Made by a program: the position numbers and the translations under genes. The notes beneath the pieces are model-generated. The model did no database searches and had not been told where the DNA came from. It worked only from the letters and a program-made list of their open reading frames with translations. From assembly GCA_963681505.1 (NCBI GenBank), contig OY811977.1, forward strand, positions 6,650,970 through 6,714,969: a stretch of 64,000 bases of DNA, written 5' to 3'. Positions 1 to 10,992 of this stretch are shown here, piece by piece; positions within the stretch are counted from its first letter, which is position 1; each line of letters starts with the position of its first letter. Source of the DNA: Eunapius fragilis (lineage: Eukaryota; Porifera; Demospongiae; Spongillida; Spongillidae).

Positions 1-449
1 ACCGGCCAACCTGTTGATTAACCGGTTAGCCGGTTGTTTGACGGACATGTCATAATGCGCATGCTCGTATGAAATGTGTGAACTCGTGAAGATGGAGAAA
101 GGCTCGGTCTCAAGACTTTGCTCATCATTAAACATTAAGGGCATAGCTAAAACCAGGAGCAAGAGCAGGAGCAGGAGTGCTAACTAAAATCAGCTGGAGC
201 AGGAGCAGGAGTTGCTACATAAAACCAGGAGCAGGAGCAAGATTTGTTACTGGCCTAGAACAGATCTGAGGATGTAATTTATAGAAATTATAATTATATG
301 TTCTACCCAACCTCGTAAATATGAATGCTTGGTTATGAATTAACACTTCGTTAACAGTCGCTCCGTCAATTCTATGAATATATTTTATTATAATGAATTA
401 AGACAAGATATACAAGACAAACACGAATGGAATAAATGCTCATACAGAA
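1..449. other. No gene seen; GGAGCA-type simple repeat
   Basis: No coding region supported. Around 150-240 there is a degenerate short tandem motif (aggagcaggagc-like). The rest is AT-rich sequence leading into the (ATT)n tail of the minus-strand LINE copy. Confidence 0.6.
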
Positions 450-1420
450 TTATTATTATTGTCACTAAAAATATTCTATCCCATGTTATATACCTACACT
501 AGAGCTCGTCCCAAGATGGCCCTGTCAATAGACCTGATGAGAGACATATTTACATGGCTATATATCTCCAACAGAAGGCCTGACTTATGGTTGGTCTGAC
601 CAAAGGCAAGTAACGATGCAAGACGATTAAAAACTTCGCGTGCCTCCTTCCCCCAGTTGCCATATGTCTCCACTGCTAGAGGAATGCTCAACCACCCCAA
701 ATCCTGACACCTAGCATCATTGGTTGTGTGTTTCCTGGCTTCAGCAACATGACCAGCTGCTCCCTCATAGATACTAGATATGTTTAGGATGGCAGGGGTA
801 AGGGGTGAGGTGACGATGACATCGAAAGCAGCAGGGTGGCCTCTGCCCCAACTCTGAACAAGGATGTCTGCTGGGCGAGAGTTGATGTTCTCCCTGCTCA
901 CACCGTAACCGACCTCTATCTTCACAGAGAGGTGAGTCCGGCGACAGAATCCTGCCAGGATGTCACACAGGAGGTTGTGCCGAGTGACCCATGCCTACAA
1001 GAAACTGCATGATGTCCTAGGGGGTCAAGGACTGTGTCCGGGCAAAAAGGGCAACAGGATCCTCCAGCTGTGTTCAGACCAAGCCACCATCAGAGAGCCA
1101 TCTGACATTCTGCTGAATCCAAATGTAAGTTCAAACCTGGGGAGGGAATAGTAGATATCCAAGAACCTACAAAGGGGGCTGAAACTGAAAGGAGACGTGC
1201 CTTATTGACTTGGGAGGAGGAGGACAGTAAAGATTGAAAAGCGAGCCCATCTACCTTTTTAGACAAGCTGGAGGAGAAGCAAGTATCGCCTCAATTGTGA
1301 TAGCATCCTGGGGAGACACTTGAGAGTTGAAACGGGTAACTGCCTGCTGCAAGTGAACGTTATCAAGATTACCAAACCCCGAAGCAGCCAAAGAGGAGAT
1401 GAAAGCTGCAGGGGAGTTAT
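450..1420 (-). pseudogene. R2-type LINE copy A, 5'-truncated and decayed
   Basis: This is the C-terminal third of a non-LTR retrotransposon protein, read on the minus strand. The open part (925-494, 143 residues) holds the restriction-like endonuclease core: RPAD followed by AAFDVIVTSP, the same arrangement as in the copy at 2254-5178. Translating further upstream (about 1150-930) shows the CCHC finger CPFC...LDPLGHHAVSC just before it. A TGA stop sits in the block before the WWLG motif and frames change near 940. Upstream still (about 1420) a block like PAAFISSLAAS matches the AAAYVASFAVS region of the full copy, and homology then stops. The 3' end carries an (AAT)n tail on the minus strand at about 450-465. 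It is a dead, 5'-truncated insertion. Confidence 0.8.
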
Positions 1421-1475
1421 ATTATTATTTTTATACTATTACTTCTTTTGTAATGTGAGTATAGAAGTCATGTTA

Positions 1476-1501
1476 CCAGAGATAATAAATATTATCTCTG
1501 G
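1476..1501. repeat. Palindrome CCAGAGATAATA-aa-TATTATCTCTGG
   Basis: Perfect 12-base inverted arms around a 2-base centre. A longer version of the same palindrome is at 24345-24373, and a half copy (AGAGATAATATA) follows at about 24423. Recurrence at unrelated places suggests a very small palindromic transposable repeat rather than chance. Confidence 0.7.
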
Positions 1502-1839
1502 CCATATGATTGCTTAACACTCAGAGGCGTTACTAACATGCATGCGTGTGACTCGAGGTGCATATAGAGTGGTGTCCCTATTTGAATCTAAAGGGGAGGC
1601 TAATCAAATAGAGGGGTGCCAAAGGGGGAGTGGCTCTGACTAATGTAGTAGGCATACAGCAATTGAGCAAATAAATTAATCAAAGTATGGTTAAGTTGTG
1701 AAATTATTCCTATACTCCATAAGTTTTTAAAAAAAATTATAGCCACCTCAACATGTCACTGGTGAGGTCAGTGGCTAGGGCCATCATGGGGAGAGAAAAT
1801 GTCCGGATAGGTTAGTAGAACTTTAGGTTTGTTGGCGGC
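1502..1839. other. No gene seen
   Basis: AT-rich unique-looking sequence without a supported ORF. Confidence 0.5.
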
Positions 1840-1930
1840 ATCTATTGTAAGTTAGTTATCCTTATAATAATGTAATTGTGTTTGTCCATTTATCCTGCTG
1901 TAACTGTATTCTGTTGTTCATATCTTTTTT
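1840..1930 (+). mobile_element. LINE 3'-end remnant, plus strand
   Basis: Resembles the 3' untranslated end of the LINE C-terminus at 5354-6200 (shared ataataatgta..tgt..catttat..ct pattern). It runs into a poly-T tract. There is no coding sequence. The assignment rests on similarity by eye. Confidence 0.4.
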
Positions 1931-1939
1931 TTTTTTTTT

Positions 1940-2070
1940 TTTTTGTATTATTATTATTATTGAAAAGTACAGAAATAATACATGAACAGGAATACAAGAT
2001 GCAGCAGAATACACTAATCAGAATAAATGCACTAAATAACGAATGCTATTATTAATACATACATACATAT
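1940..2070 (-). mobile_element. LINE 3'-end remnant, minus strand
   Basis: An (ATT)n run followed by sequence resembling the reverse complement of the LINE 3' ends near 6100-6240 (for example agtacagaa..atacat and agaataaatgcac). Read on the minus strand it is a 3' UTR with an (AAT)n tail. With the preceding remnant it forms a tail-to-tail pair meeting in simple AT repeats, as happens again at 6170-6210. Confidence 0.45.
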
Positions 2071-2253
2071 CCAGACACACTGAGACACACTGGCTATGAA
2101 AGTGACAATGAGGAACTATCCCCCTCCTGAAGGGAACAGCCACATCGTAAGAGGAGGCTGCATATCTTTAATAATAATAATATTAATGATAAACCTGGGC
2201 AGCACAGGCAGAGATGTGTTGTTCACGGGTGCAAGGAGCTTATTGCCCCATCA

Positions 2254-5178
2254 ATGTGGAAAAACCTCCTTAACCTTCACTCGCAAAGCATCCTTCCAGG
2301 ATCTGTTCCAGAAGACTGGCTCGGCCAAAACAACATGGTCATCTGTTCTTACTGTTTTCACTTGGTTGCTTCTTCACATCTCCAATCTCATCATGGGAAA
2401 TGCCCTCTTAAAACTGCAAGCACTGGTGTACAACTAAGCCAAGATAGTTCATCGAATGCTGATGCCACAACCCAACTACCTTCCTTTGAAGATGTGTGCC
2501 TACTTCATTGCAGTACCATCCGACACATCCCTATCAAATCCAGGCCAGCATTCGCAGGTGTTTTATCAGCAGCATTCCATTCAATTTTACACGAAAACAG
2601 TGAGGAGGCCTGGCTGAAGTTTTTTATGCTCCCGAAGTGTCTACTTGTGGCTCACAAACGGAGGGGACGTCACCACAAGCCTCTCCCCATCAACCACCTA
2701 TGTGATTTATGGTCCAAAGGCCAGTTTGGATTTCTATGGGAGCATGCATCTCAGCAAGTGACATCTAAAACCCGTCAAGCTCACACAAGTGGCTCAGATC
2801 ACAACATTCGCTTAGCCATAGGGTTGGCAAAGGAGGGTTTATATGGAAAGGCCTGCCAAATTTTAACTTCATCAGGAGTTGCACCTAATAATGATATCAC
2901 CTGGCAGCTTTTGCAGGCAAAACACCCTAAGGGCCCACCTCCAGTATGCCCACCAAATGACGCATCAAATTTCCCTTCTATCCTCCCCAATACCTTTGAC
3001 ATTCTATCTGTCTTGAGGTCCTTTACCAAATCCACTGCTTGTGGTCCCTCCGGATTGCGGGTGCAGCATTTGCTTGATGCCGCCGAAGTCCCAATGCAGT
3101 CATCCATCTGTTCATCCCTTAGAAGTATAGTGAATCTCTTGGCTACCGGTAGTGTTAGTAATGTCATCTCCAAGTTCCTTGCTGGTGGAAATCTAACAGC
3201 CTTGACCAAAGACAAACCTGGTTCTCCTCCTGATATTCGACCCATTGCAGTTGGTGAAACCCTTAGGCGTCTAGTGGGCAAGTGTCTATGCCAAATCACA
3301 AAGGGAAAGGCCTCGGATTACTTCTCACCTCATCAATTTGGGGTTGCTTGTCCCTCTGGTGCAGAGAAGATTGTACATGGTTTGAGAAGTTGCATTGAGG
3401 AACATCAGAATGAGCATGACTTTGTAGTGATGAAAATTGACTTGCGTAATGCATTTAATTTAGTCTCCCGTCAGGCACTTCTTGATGAGTGCAGCGCACA
3501 CTTCCCTGAGCTCCTCCAGTGGGCTGCATGGTGCTATGGTCAACACCCATTGCTTTGGTCTCCAATGGGAACTATAATGTCAAAATCTGGAGTCCAACTG
3601 GGCGATCCCTTGGGCCCTCTTTTGTTTTGTTTGGTTCTGCAAAAAGTGTTGTCGGCTATTGCATCTGATCCAATTTGTTTTGACCTTTTATTCCATGCCT
3701 GGTACATTGATGATGGCGTTATTGCTGGTTCAAAGCAAGCTGTTGTGCAGGCACTCAGTATCATTCAAGATCTTGGCCCACCACTTGGTCTCGTGATTAA
3801 CTCCTCGAAATGCGAACTCTATGGGGATTGTGATCTTCAACCATTTCCATCAGAGATGAAAAAATGTAAAGCGTTTAATTTTGAAATTCTTGGGGCCCCG
3901 ATTGGAGACACTATTTTCTGTGCAAGGTTTATTGCGGAAAAGAGAGCAGGTGCTTCCAAATTCTTGGCTCTGTTGAAGGAAGTCGGATCCCATGATTCCC
4001 AAGTTGCTTTGGTACTCCTTCGCCAATGTGGAGGATTCTGTAGATTTGTTCATATTGCTAGATGCACCCCTCCCTCCCTTGCTTCTGAGGGCTTGCATTT
4101 CTTTGACATTGATGTTCGCCAGTGTTTCTCTGACTGCTTGTCTATTGACCCACCCAACACAGCATGGCAACAAGCCCAGTTGTGCTTGAGTAGAGGTGGT
4201 CTTGGACTCCGCAGCTTATCCCAGCATTCAGCAGCAGCATATGTAGCTTCCTTTGCAGTGTCAGGCTATGCAACCAACACAAGCCACCATCTTCTCCAAT
4301 CAATAGATTGCTTTAATAGCCTGGTTTCTCCAGCTGATGTAACTTCTACTGATGAATTGCTGACTTCACCCAAAAATCAGAAGGAGCTTTCTAGTAGGAT
4401 TGAACATAGTCAGTTTCATGCACTCTTTGAGTCCTCTTCACTGCCAAATAGGGCACGGCTATTATCAGTCGCATCCCCTCATGCTGCTTCGTGGCTTTCA
4501 GTTGTGCCATCTCCTGGACTCAACCTACATCTGGAATCTGCAGAGTTCCAAACTGCAATAAAATGGTGGCTTGGGATTGACCTATTCAGTGGGGAGAAAT
4601 GCCCTTGTTGTCTTACCTTGTCATTAGATCCCTTGGGTCACCATGCATTAACTTGTCGATATAATGGTGACGTGGTCTCTCGCCATAATAGGGTTCGGGA
4701 TAGTTTTTTTGAGTCTTGTAGGCAGGCGGGTATTGGTGGCCAAATGGAAGTTGGAAGTGGTTTGGGACATGATGCCCGACGTACAAGGCCAGCTGACGTG
4801 CTTGTTCCTAATTGGGTTCTGGGAAAACCTGCAGCTTTTGACATAACTGTCACATCACCGCTTACTCCAATTACTCTACATGAAGCGAGTGTGACAAGTG
4901 GGTCAACTGCTCAGGTGGCTGAGAACAGAAAACATGCCAGCAATGACACCAAGTGCTCAGAGCTTGGATGGGTGTGTGTACCTTTGGCAGTTGAGGTATA
5001 TGGATGTTGGGGTCCTGAAGCACAGACAAACCTTTCTCGACTTGCAGCGCGCCTGGCAATTAGATTAAATTGTTGCAAGTCCCAGGCCACTTCGGCTCTA
5101 TATGGCAGGTTAAACCTGGTTCTAGTTAGAGCGAATGCCAGAGCTCTGCTGTCCCGTTTAATGGCAACTGGATGTTAG
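2254..5178 (+). CDS. R2-type LINE polyprotein: zinc finger, reverse transcriptase, CCHC, restriction-like endonuclease
   Basis: A 974-residue open frame of a non-LTR retrotransposon that nicks its target and copies its RNA in place. The N-terminus has a C2HC-type finger (CSYC at 31-34, HHGKC to 50). The reverse transcriptase spans about 250-560, with motif A at KIDLRNAF (D396), GVQLGDPLGP (446-455) and the catalytic box YIDD (484-487). C783-x2-C786-x9-H796-x4-C801 is the R2-style zinc knuckle. The restriction-like nuclease follows, RPAD (D848) then 14 residues to D863. The protein probably starts upstream of 2254, because the in-frame sequence from 2212 still encodes homologous residues (CVVHGC...). 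No upstream ATG is evident, so the 5' end may be truncated. No stop or frameshift interrupts the frame. The tail (AAT)n follows at 5264-5310. Confidence 0.88.
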   Translation: MWKNLLNLHSQSILPGSVPEDWLGQNNMVICSYCFHLVASSHLQSHHGKCPLKTASTGVQLSQDSSSNADATTQLPSFEDVCLLHCSTIRHIPIKSRPAFAGVLSAAFHSILHENSEEAWLKFFMLPKCLLVAHKRRGRHHKPLPINHLCDLWSKGQFGFLWEHASQQVTSKTRQAHTSGSDHNIRLAIGLAKEGLYGKACQILTSSGVAPNNDITWQLLQAKHPKGPPPVCPPNDASNFPSILPNTFDILSVLRSFTKSTACGPSGLRVQHLLDAAEVPMQSSICSSLRSIVNLLATGSVSNVISKFLAGGNLTALTKDKPGSPPDIRPIAVGETLRRLVGKCLCQITKGKASDYFSPHQFGVACPSGAEKIVHGLRSCIEEHQNEHDFVVMKIDLRNAFNLVSRQALLDECSAHFPELLQWAAWCYGQHPLLWSPMGTIMSKSGVQLGDPLGPLLFCLVLQKVLSAIASDPICFDLLFHAWYIDDGVIAGSKQAVVQALSIIQDLGPPLGLVINSSKCELYGDCDLQPFPSEMKKCKAFNFEILGAPIGDTIFCARFIAEKRAGASKFLALLKEVGSHDSQVALVLLRQCGGFCRFVHIARCTPPSLASEGLHFFDIDVRQCFSDCLSIDPPNTAWQQAQLCLSRGGLGLRSLSQHSAAAYVASFAVSGYATNTSHHLLQSIDCFNSLVSPADVTSTDELLTSPKNQKELSSRIEHSQFHALFESSSLPNRARLLSVASPHAASWLSVVPSPGLNLHLESAEFQTAIKWWLGIDLFSGEKCPCCLTLSLDPLGHHALTCRYNGDVVSRHNRVRDSFFESCRQAGIGGQMEVGSGLGHDARRTRPADVLVPNWVLGKPAAFDITVTSPLTPITLHEASVTSGSTAQVAENRKHASNDTKCSELGWVCVPLAVEVYGCWGPEAQTNLSRLAARLAIRLNCCKSQATSALYGRLNLVLVRANARALLSRLMATGC

Positions 5179-5261
5179 TCTCCTCACCTTCTCCGTTCCA
5201 GTGTATTGTTTTTTGTTTAGTAACATTGTGTAACTTAAAACTGTAAATGTTGTATATGGAG

Positions 5262-5310
5262 TATATCAATAATAATAATAATAATAATAATAAAAATAAA
5301 AAATAAAAGG
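5262..5310 (+). repeat. (AAT)n/(AAAT)n tail of the LINE at 2254-5178
   Basis: An AATAAT run grading into A-rich sequence, about 85 bases after the stop codon. It is typical of the 3' tail left by target-primed reverse transcription. Confidence 0.7.
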
Positions 5311-5353
5311 AAAATGGCTAAATGCATTCCCTATATCCTCCATAGGCCTGAGA

Positions 5354-5992
5354 ATGGATAACTCCACCATCCGAATTGCAGTTGGGCTCAGACTTGGTGT
5401 TCCCTTGTGCCATTCACACACTTGTCGCCATTGTGGTTCTCACGTGAATGACCTTGCTACTCATGGCCTTAGCTGTAGATGGAGTGAAGGTCGCCACTCC
5501 AGGCATTCTAGCTTAAACGACATCATCCACAGAGCACTGTCAGCTGCAAAAATACCTGCTCGTTTGGAGCCTTCTGGAGTAGCTAGATCTGATGGTAAAA
5601 GGCCAGATGGAATTTCAATGGTTCCCTGGAAAGAGGGGAAACTCCTTGTGTGGGATGCTACATGCAGAGACACCTTGGCACCATCATATCTCTCCACTGC
5701 TGAAAGAGGCCCAGGATTGGTAGCAGCAGAGGCTGAATCTCAAAAGAGGAAGAAGTATTCCTCTCTTGGAGCTAAATACTTCTTTGTTCCCATAGCATGT
5801 GAGTCTCTTGGTGTGTTTGGTGCTGAAACATTGTCCTTTCTTAAGGACCTTGGCCATCGTCTGCACAAAACCACTGGAGACTCACAATCCTACCAATTCT
5901 TACTCCAGCGCCTTTCTGTGGCAATCCAGAGAGGAAATTCTACCTCCGTCTTGGGAACATTAAGTTCCTTTGATGGTTTAGATGACTTTTAG
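5354..5992 (+). CDS. C-terminal fragment of a second RLE-type LINE family
   Basis: 212 residues, open, without any reverse transcriptase, so a 5'-truncated insertion. It starts in a zinc knuckle (CRHC ... THGLSC, residues about 24-41). The nuclease signature follows, KRPDG, then 15 residues to VWDATC, then DTLAPSY, matching the R/K-P-D-x(n)-D pattern of R2-type endonucleases. The sequence differs clearly from the other LINEs in the window, so it is a separate family. The 3' end runs to (AAAT)n/(AAT)n at about 6165-6200. It was inserted directly after the tail of the preceding LINE. Confidence 0.7.
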   Translation: MDNSTIRIAVGLRLGVPLCHSHTCRHCGSHVNDLATHGLSCRWSEGRHSRHSSLNDIIHRALSAAKIPARLEPSGVARSDGKRPDGISMVPWKEGKLLVWDATCRDTLAPSYLSTAERGPGLVAAEAESQKRKKYSSLGAKYFFVPIACESLGVFGAETLSFLKDLGHRLHKTTGDSQSYQFLLQRLSVAIQRGNSTSVLGTLSSFDGLDDF

Positions 5993-6164
5993 TTCTGTGT
6001 GCGAGTGATCGAGTGTGTTAGTGTGCCAGTACATTGTATATGTTAGGTTGTGTTGTTGTTAGCCATATATGTTAGTTTATATAATAATGTAGTTCTGTAT
6101 GTGCATTTATTCCTTTCATGTATTCTCTTGTAACTTTATTATTACCTGCATTATAATTATTATA

Positions 6165-6215
6165 AAAATAAATAAATAAATAAATAATAATAATAATTAA
6201 TAGTACAGAATACAT
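6165..6215. repeat. AT simple repeat where two LINE tails meet
   Basis: (AAAT)n and (AAT)n shared by the plus-strand LINE ending here and the minus-strand LINE whose 3' end starts here. Confidence 0.7.
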
Positions 6216-9200
6216 TAATTTAAAACATAAGCACTACAAATAACTAAAAGTCACAGCAAGTGTTTGGTGAGACACATCTAGCCAAAATTGCCCTGGCATT
6301 CTGCCTCATGAGGGTGAGGCTGAGGCGACTGTAGATGCCCGACATAACCTCATTCAGAGGTCGACAGAGTTGAGTGGCTACCTTTTTGGATATGGCTAAA
6401 GGTACATTGATAGCTTCATTGCCCCATCCCCCAAACACCTCCACAACCAAAGGGATGCATGACCATCCTCTAAGGGCACATGCCTCATCATTTCTTGAGT
6501 GCTTGGCCTCTTCTCCCATCTCAGCTGCATGACCACAGGTTTGAGCTGCTTCTTGTATAAATTGCAAATTAAGCGGATTGATGACCTTTATGTCAAATGC
6601 AGCTGGGCGTGAGAGGGACCAGTTTGGCACTACAATGTCTGCTGGTCTTCATTGGTCTTTAGGAAGAATGCCACTTCCTTTCTCAATTTGTGGGGAAAGG
6701 CATGCCTTGTGGCAGAAGTCAGCAATGCAGTCCCTGAGTTGGTTGTGTCTGGTTATTACATCTCCCCCAGAGCGACAAGTGAGCATGTGATGTCCCCAAG
6801 CATCCATGTTGTGATGAAAAAGTGGGCATGGTGTGCCCTCAGGTGTCAAAGGAAGGCCAAGCCACCATTTTAGAATGACCTGTGCTTCATCAGGCATTAA
6901 CGCAAGACCTAACTTTGGTGAAGGTTGCACTTTAAGCCATGCATGGGCTTGAGACGCAGAGATAGCCTGCAATCTGGCCTTTTTCACGGTAGTTGCATCG
7001 GAAAAAAGTGAATTGAAGTCAGCTACAGGGTGTACTTCAATGTGAGAGGATGGTGCATGCTGGCGGGGTGGTACATCAAGTACACTTTCAACTGAGATGG
7101 CATCTGGCTGACAGACCATGGCATTGTACGCATTCACTGCAGCAAGAAGGTAGACCTTTGAAGTCACCGAGCAATTGTCTGAAGGCATTGATGTGGTTAG
7201 AGATGAGATGTATGCGGCAGGTGCGTGGTGATGAAGGGAACGCAGACCAAGGCCACCATGACTCAGAGTAAGTGAGGCCTGCTTAGCTGCTGGAAGTGTT
7301 AGCTCAATTGCTGCAGATAATTCAAAGCAGTGAAGAACATCATTGTCAAATTGACTAAACACTGATTCCGACATTGGTGAAGGAGGTGTAGGCCGTGCTA
7401 GGTGGGCGAGCTTACAGAAAGTAGCACATGATCTCAGGATGGTGACAGCAACTTGTGGGTTGCACAGTTGGGGTAGAAGTGATAATAGATGTAATGCATC
7501 TTTTCTTTTGGATTCGATGTATTGAGAACAATACTCCGCACTCCCAATGGGGGCACCTAGTAATTCAAAGTGTGGACAGGCCGAGCATGGAATTCAGATG
7601 GGAACATGGAGAGCTCTTGGCACAGAATAATTCACATTTACCCAAATTAATGTGGAGACCAGAAGTGTCACTGTTGGCTTGCAAAATTTTTAGAGGTCTG
7701 GATACTACTCTTGGTCCTGCCAAAGCCCCATCATTGTGATACCAACAGTTCAGCAGCATTTCTTTGCACTGGGGGACAGCAGAGATTTTAAGAATGGTGC
7801 AGTGCAGAACGAGGGCAAAAAGAAGTGGGCCTAAAGGGTCCCCTTGTTGGACACCTGATGCCGATATTAACTGACCCATTGGATGTCACAACATTTGGTG
7901 CGGTGAATAGCACCAAGTCACCCATGGAAGAAGCTAAGGGAAGTGGATGGCACACTGGTGAAGGACTGCTTCCCGAGACACTAAGTTAAATGCATTTCGC
8001 ATATCAACTTTTAAGAAAATCTCCATTATTCTAGTTGTCCTCAATAACTTGCCTAAGCGTATGCACAATTTTTTCGGTGCCAGCTGGGCAAGCTACTCTG
8101 AACTGAAATGGATTGAAGAATTGTGAGGCCTTTTCCTTTGTTAAAATGCAGGCACATTTACCCACAAGGCGTCTCAAAATTTCTCTTACAGCGATTGGTC
8201 GAACATTCCATCCAGTGTGCCTTTGGATTTCAACAGAGATGTTAGATTTCTGCCAGCAAGATAGGGTGAGAGGCATTGCCAGTGAGCAGAATATTAACCA
8301 CCTGATGCAGTAGGCTCTCCATTGAGATTGGTAGTCTTGAGTCTAATGCATGAAGTAAATGCTGGACTCTTAAGCCTGATGGACCACATGCTGTTCCTTT
8401 AGGAAAAGTCCGTAGAGTTGCAGCAATATTGAAGGTAGGAGGGAGTTGGATAGCTGGTATAGAGGTAGACACACTGGGAATGGTATAGGAGGGATGGCAT
8501 ATGGATGTTTAGACTTCAATAATTTAAACATAGTATCATTGTTTGGTGCAATATCATGGGACATTAAGATACGACAAGCTTTTGAAAATAGCACTTCCTC
8601 TGCATATGCAATTGCTGATGCCAGTTTCTTCTTATCAGTATCAGGATCTGAGCGCAGGTAATCTTTCGCGCTGACTCTGCTCACCGCCTTGGCCCATAAA
8701 AGCAACTCCTTGCCGTCCTTCCAATCTTGGCACAATGATTCAATTGGAATCATATGCTTTCCCTTTCCCTTTCTCCTCGAAGATGGCAACAAACATTTGG
8801 GCAACATAAGTAATCTGGTCCAGGCTTCGACAGAATTTTCAAAAATCACTTGCTTTAGCACTTCAGCGAGTACGGACCCGAAGTGTTGACGAGCACGCTT
8901 AGGGATGTACTTCAAGGTAGGGTAGCGACACGAAAGGACTTCCTCAATCGACGGATAGGTAGCTTGTTGTATACTAGGAAGATTGAAGCTTGATTGGGAT
9001 TGAGTGGATGAGGATGCTACTTCATGAGAAACGGATGTTACACAAGACTGCTTATGGTGAGAGAACCAGGAGATGGCAACTAGTTTGTTGCACGAAGGGC
9101 AGATGCAGAGACGGTTTTCAGCCAACCATTGCTGCGGAACATTACCTGATCTATAACCAAAGGCATTATCCTGCATGTGGCAGTGCTTACGAATGTGGTT

Positions 9201-9345
9201 GGATGGAACTCTTTCACAGCTGAAGGCTGGGACTACTGCCTCTGTTGGCCATGATGATGATATAGATGGCTCAGTATTTGAAAATGAATGAGTAGCAGCT
9301 GCGCAGTTAGGTTGATCAACCACTTCGTGGGGGTGTTTTACAGCA
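6216..9345 (-). pseudogene. R2-type LINE copy, nearly full-length, frameshifted
   Basis: Read on the minus strand, the fragments run in order: N-terminus with finger CPSC...HHKQSC (9323-8370), TACGPSGLR block (8472-8242), RT fingers (8276-8031), motif A as DMRNAFNLVSRE (about 8005-7965), GVQQGDPLGP and palm (7879-7565), thumb/linker and CCHC (7374-6649), and the endonuclease part PAAFDIKVINP (6630-6244). At least five frame changes separate them. The catalytic box reads YHND instead of YIDD, so an active-site residue is lost as well. It is the same family as the copy at 2254-5178, clearly diverged. The tail lies at 6216-6165. Confidence 0.85.
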
Positions 9346-9485
9346 CTACGGTCGTGTAGGCTGAGTAGACTGGGTAGTAGCTATATAGGACGTGGTGACA
9401 GTTAAACCGCCAGATGAAAGTGGGTACCGGGTAATAGGCGGTGCGTTGTTATTATTACGGCAGCTTCCATGCCTCACAGGGTTGC

Positions 9486-9496
9486 CAGTGGCGGAT

Positions 9497-9529
<33 letters not shown>

Positions 9530-9793
9530 GGCTGGGGTATACCCCCTCCCGCAAACTTAGAAATTAAATATTCATAGCTACAAGGGGCGGTGTCTTATGT
9601 CGCGCTGATGATATAAATACAACGAAAACGCGCCGAAGTAACATGATAACAGTAAAAAAGCGGGCCCCAGACCCCCGGTACATCTTCCTCTCTTACGCGC
9701 AATATTTCGTAGCCACGCCCAAACCATGATTATTAACGCCCCTCCCCTTTGCCCCCCCCCCCCCCCCACCCAAAAAAATTCTGGATCCGCCAG
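9486..9793. mobile_element. G-tract MITE with GGCGGATCC termini (first of a tandem pair)
   Basis: Begins CAGTGGCGGATCCGG followed by about 30 G, and ends (C-run)..attCTGGATCCGCCAG, giving imperfect terminal inverted repeats of about 15 bases. The interior is AT-rich and non-coding. ORFs across it are artefacts of the homopolymers. Confidence 0.65.
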
Positions 9794-10126
9794 AGGCGGA
9801 TACAGGGGGGGGGGGGGGGGGGGGGGGGGGGGTTGGGGGGGGGGGTTGCAACCCCCCCTTTCAAACCCGTAATGAATAATTATCATTAAGAATTATTGCG
9901 AAGTAAAGATGGCTGAAATTCGTAATACAACTGCAGCTCTGCGAGCAAACAAACGGCAAGGCAGTATCATGACGTTATGTAGTGTTGTGCGCATGATATA
10001 ATAAAAAAGCGTTGGCGGCTGGGGCTCCGCCCCAGACCCCCTCCCCCTCTTCATGAATATTAATTAGCAACCCCCCCTTTTCTGAAATCCTGGATCCGCC
10101 CCTGATCCGCCCCTGATCCGCCCCTG
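9794..10126. mobile_element. G-tract MITE with GGCGGATACAGG termini (second of the pair)
   Basis: Starts GGCGGATACAGG plus long G runs and ends TCCTGGATCCGCCCCTG. The last 11-base unit (ATCCGCCCCTG) is repeated three times up to 10126. It abuts the preceding element. The interior carries ctggggctccgccccagaccc, a motif also seen at 10907-10992. Confidence 0.6.
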
Positions 10127-10906
10127 GTGGCAGTCCTTACATGGCTTTCCCGCTCTAGCGCACGAGCACGATTTGCAACGTGCATGAGAACCATTGCACC
10201 GGCAACAGGGATGATCTCGTTTCTCGCTCGGCATACTATTCATCGATCAATTATATATCACCACGCCATCTTAAATTATAGACCTTATTCGAAGAAACAT
10301 GAATACGATTATCTAGTTGCGTGCATGTGATCTTAATGTAATTCATCGTCCCATACCGATGCCACTTAGTAGTCACGTGATTTATTAACTAACAATTTAT
10401 CTCGAGCTAGCTGCGCTTGCAATGCTGTGCTATGATTCTGAAGCTATTACATTTTGCTGTGAGCTGACATCATTAATATGACATAGCATACCTAGAGAAG
10501 ACCAGCTTAGCTTGGTTGCACATCGTCACACGATCGATCTATCTAATTCTTAGTGACTATTTGTGTGTACATGATGAAATTCCAAATTTATAAATATCAC
10601 ACCATTACTATATATGTGGCGTGCCGTGATGAAGGTAGGACTGCATGAGCTCGATCACCCCAGTCCGCTGTGTGTTGCACAATATGCCGCAATTAAGAGC
10701 TACAGAAGGAGCATTTTATATGGCGCCAATGGCGCCCACTGGTCTGCCTGCGACAGTACTAGTGCGACTGGCGTAGAATCGAGCGTAAGAAAATCCCAGT
10801 ACCCTAATACAAACGCTTCTCTTGGCCCGGTGTTCTAACCACAACAGGCCCGTAGGATTAGAAAAGTGGTCAGGCTGGTATCATGAGTGGACGGGGAATG
10901 GGATCG
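10127..10906. other. No gene seen
   Basis: No ORF with recognisable content; AT-rich sequence. Confidence 0.5.
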
Positions 10907-10992
10907 CAGCTAGGGGGTCTGGGGGAGCGCCCCAGCGGGGTCTGGAGCTCAGCTAGGGGGTCTGGGGGAGCGCCCCAGCGGGGTCTGGAGCT
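10907..10992 (+). repeat. 43-base tandem duplication (x2)
   Basis: Two identical-looking 43-base units starting cagctaggggg and ending tctggagct. Each contains gggagcgccccagcggggtctgg, related to the GC-rich interior of the G-tract MITEs. Confidence 0.8.

Noticed and set aside
960..1151. 63-residue plus-strand ORF
   Set aside because: Antisense to the LINE copy's CCHC region, which explains its openness.
2096..2437. 113-residue ORF overlapping the LINE start
   Set aside because: Different frame from the LINE protein; no independent features.
9392..9886. Gly- and Pro-rich ORFs
   Set aside because: Produced by translation of poly-G/poly-C tracts in MITEs.
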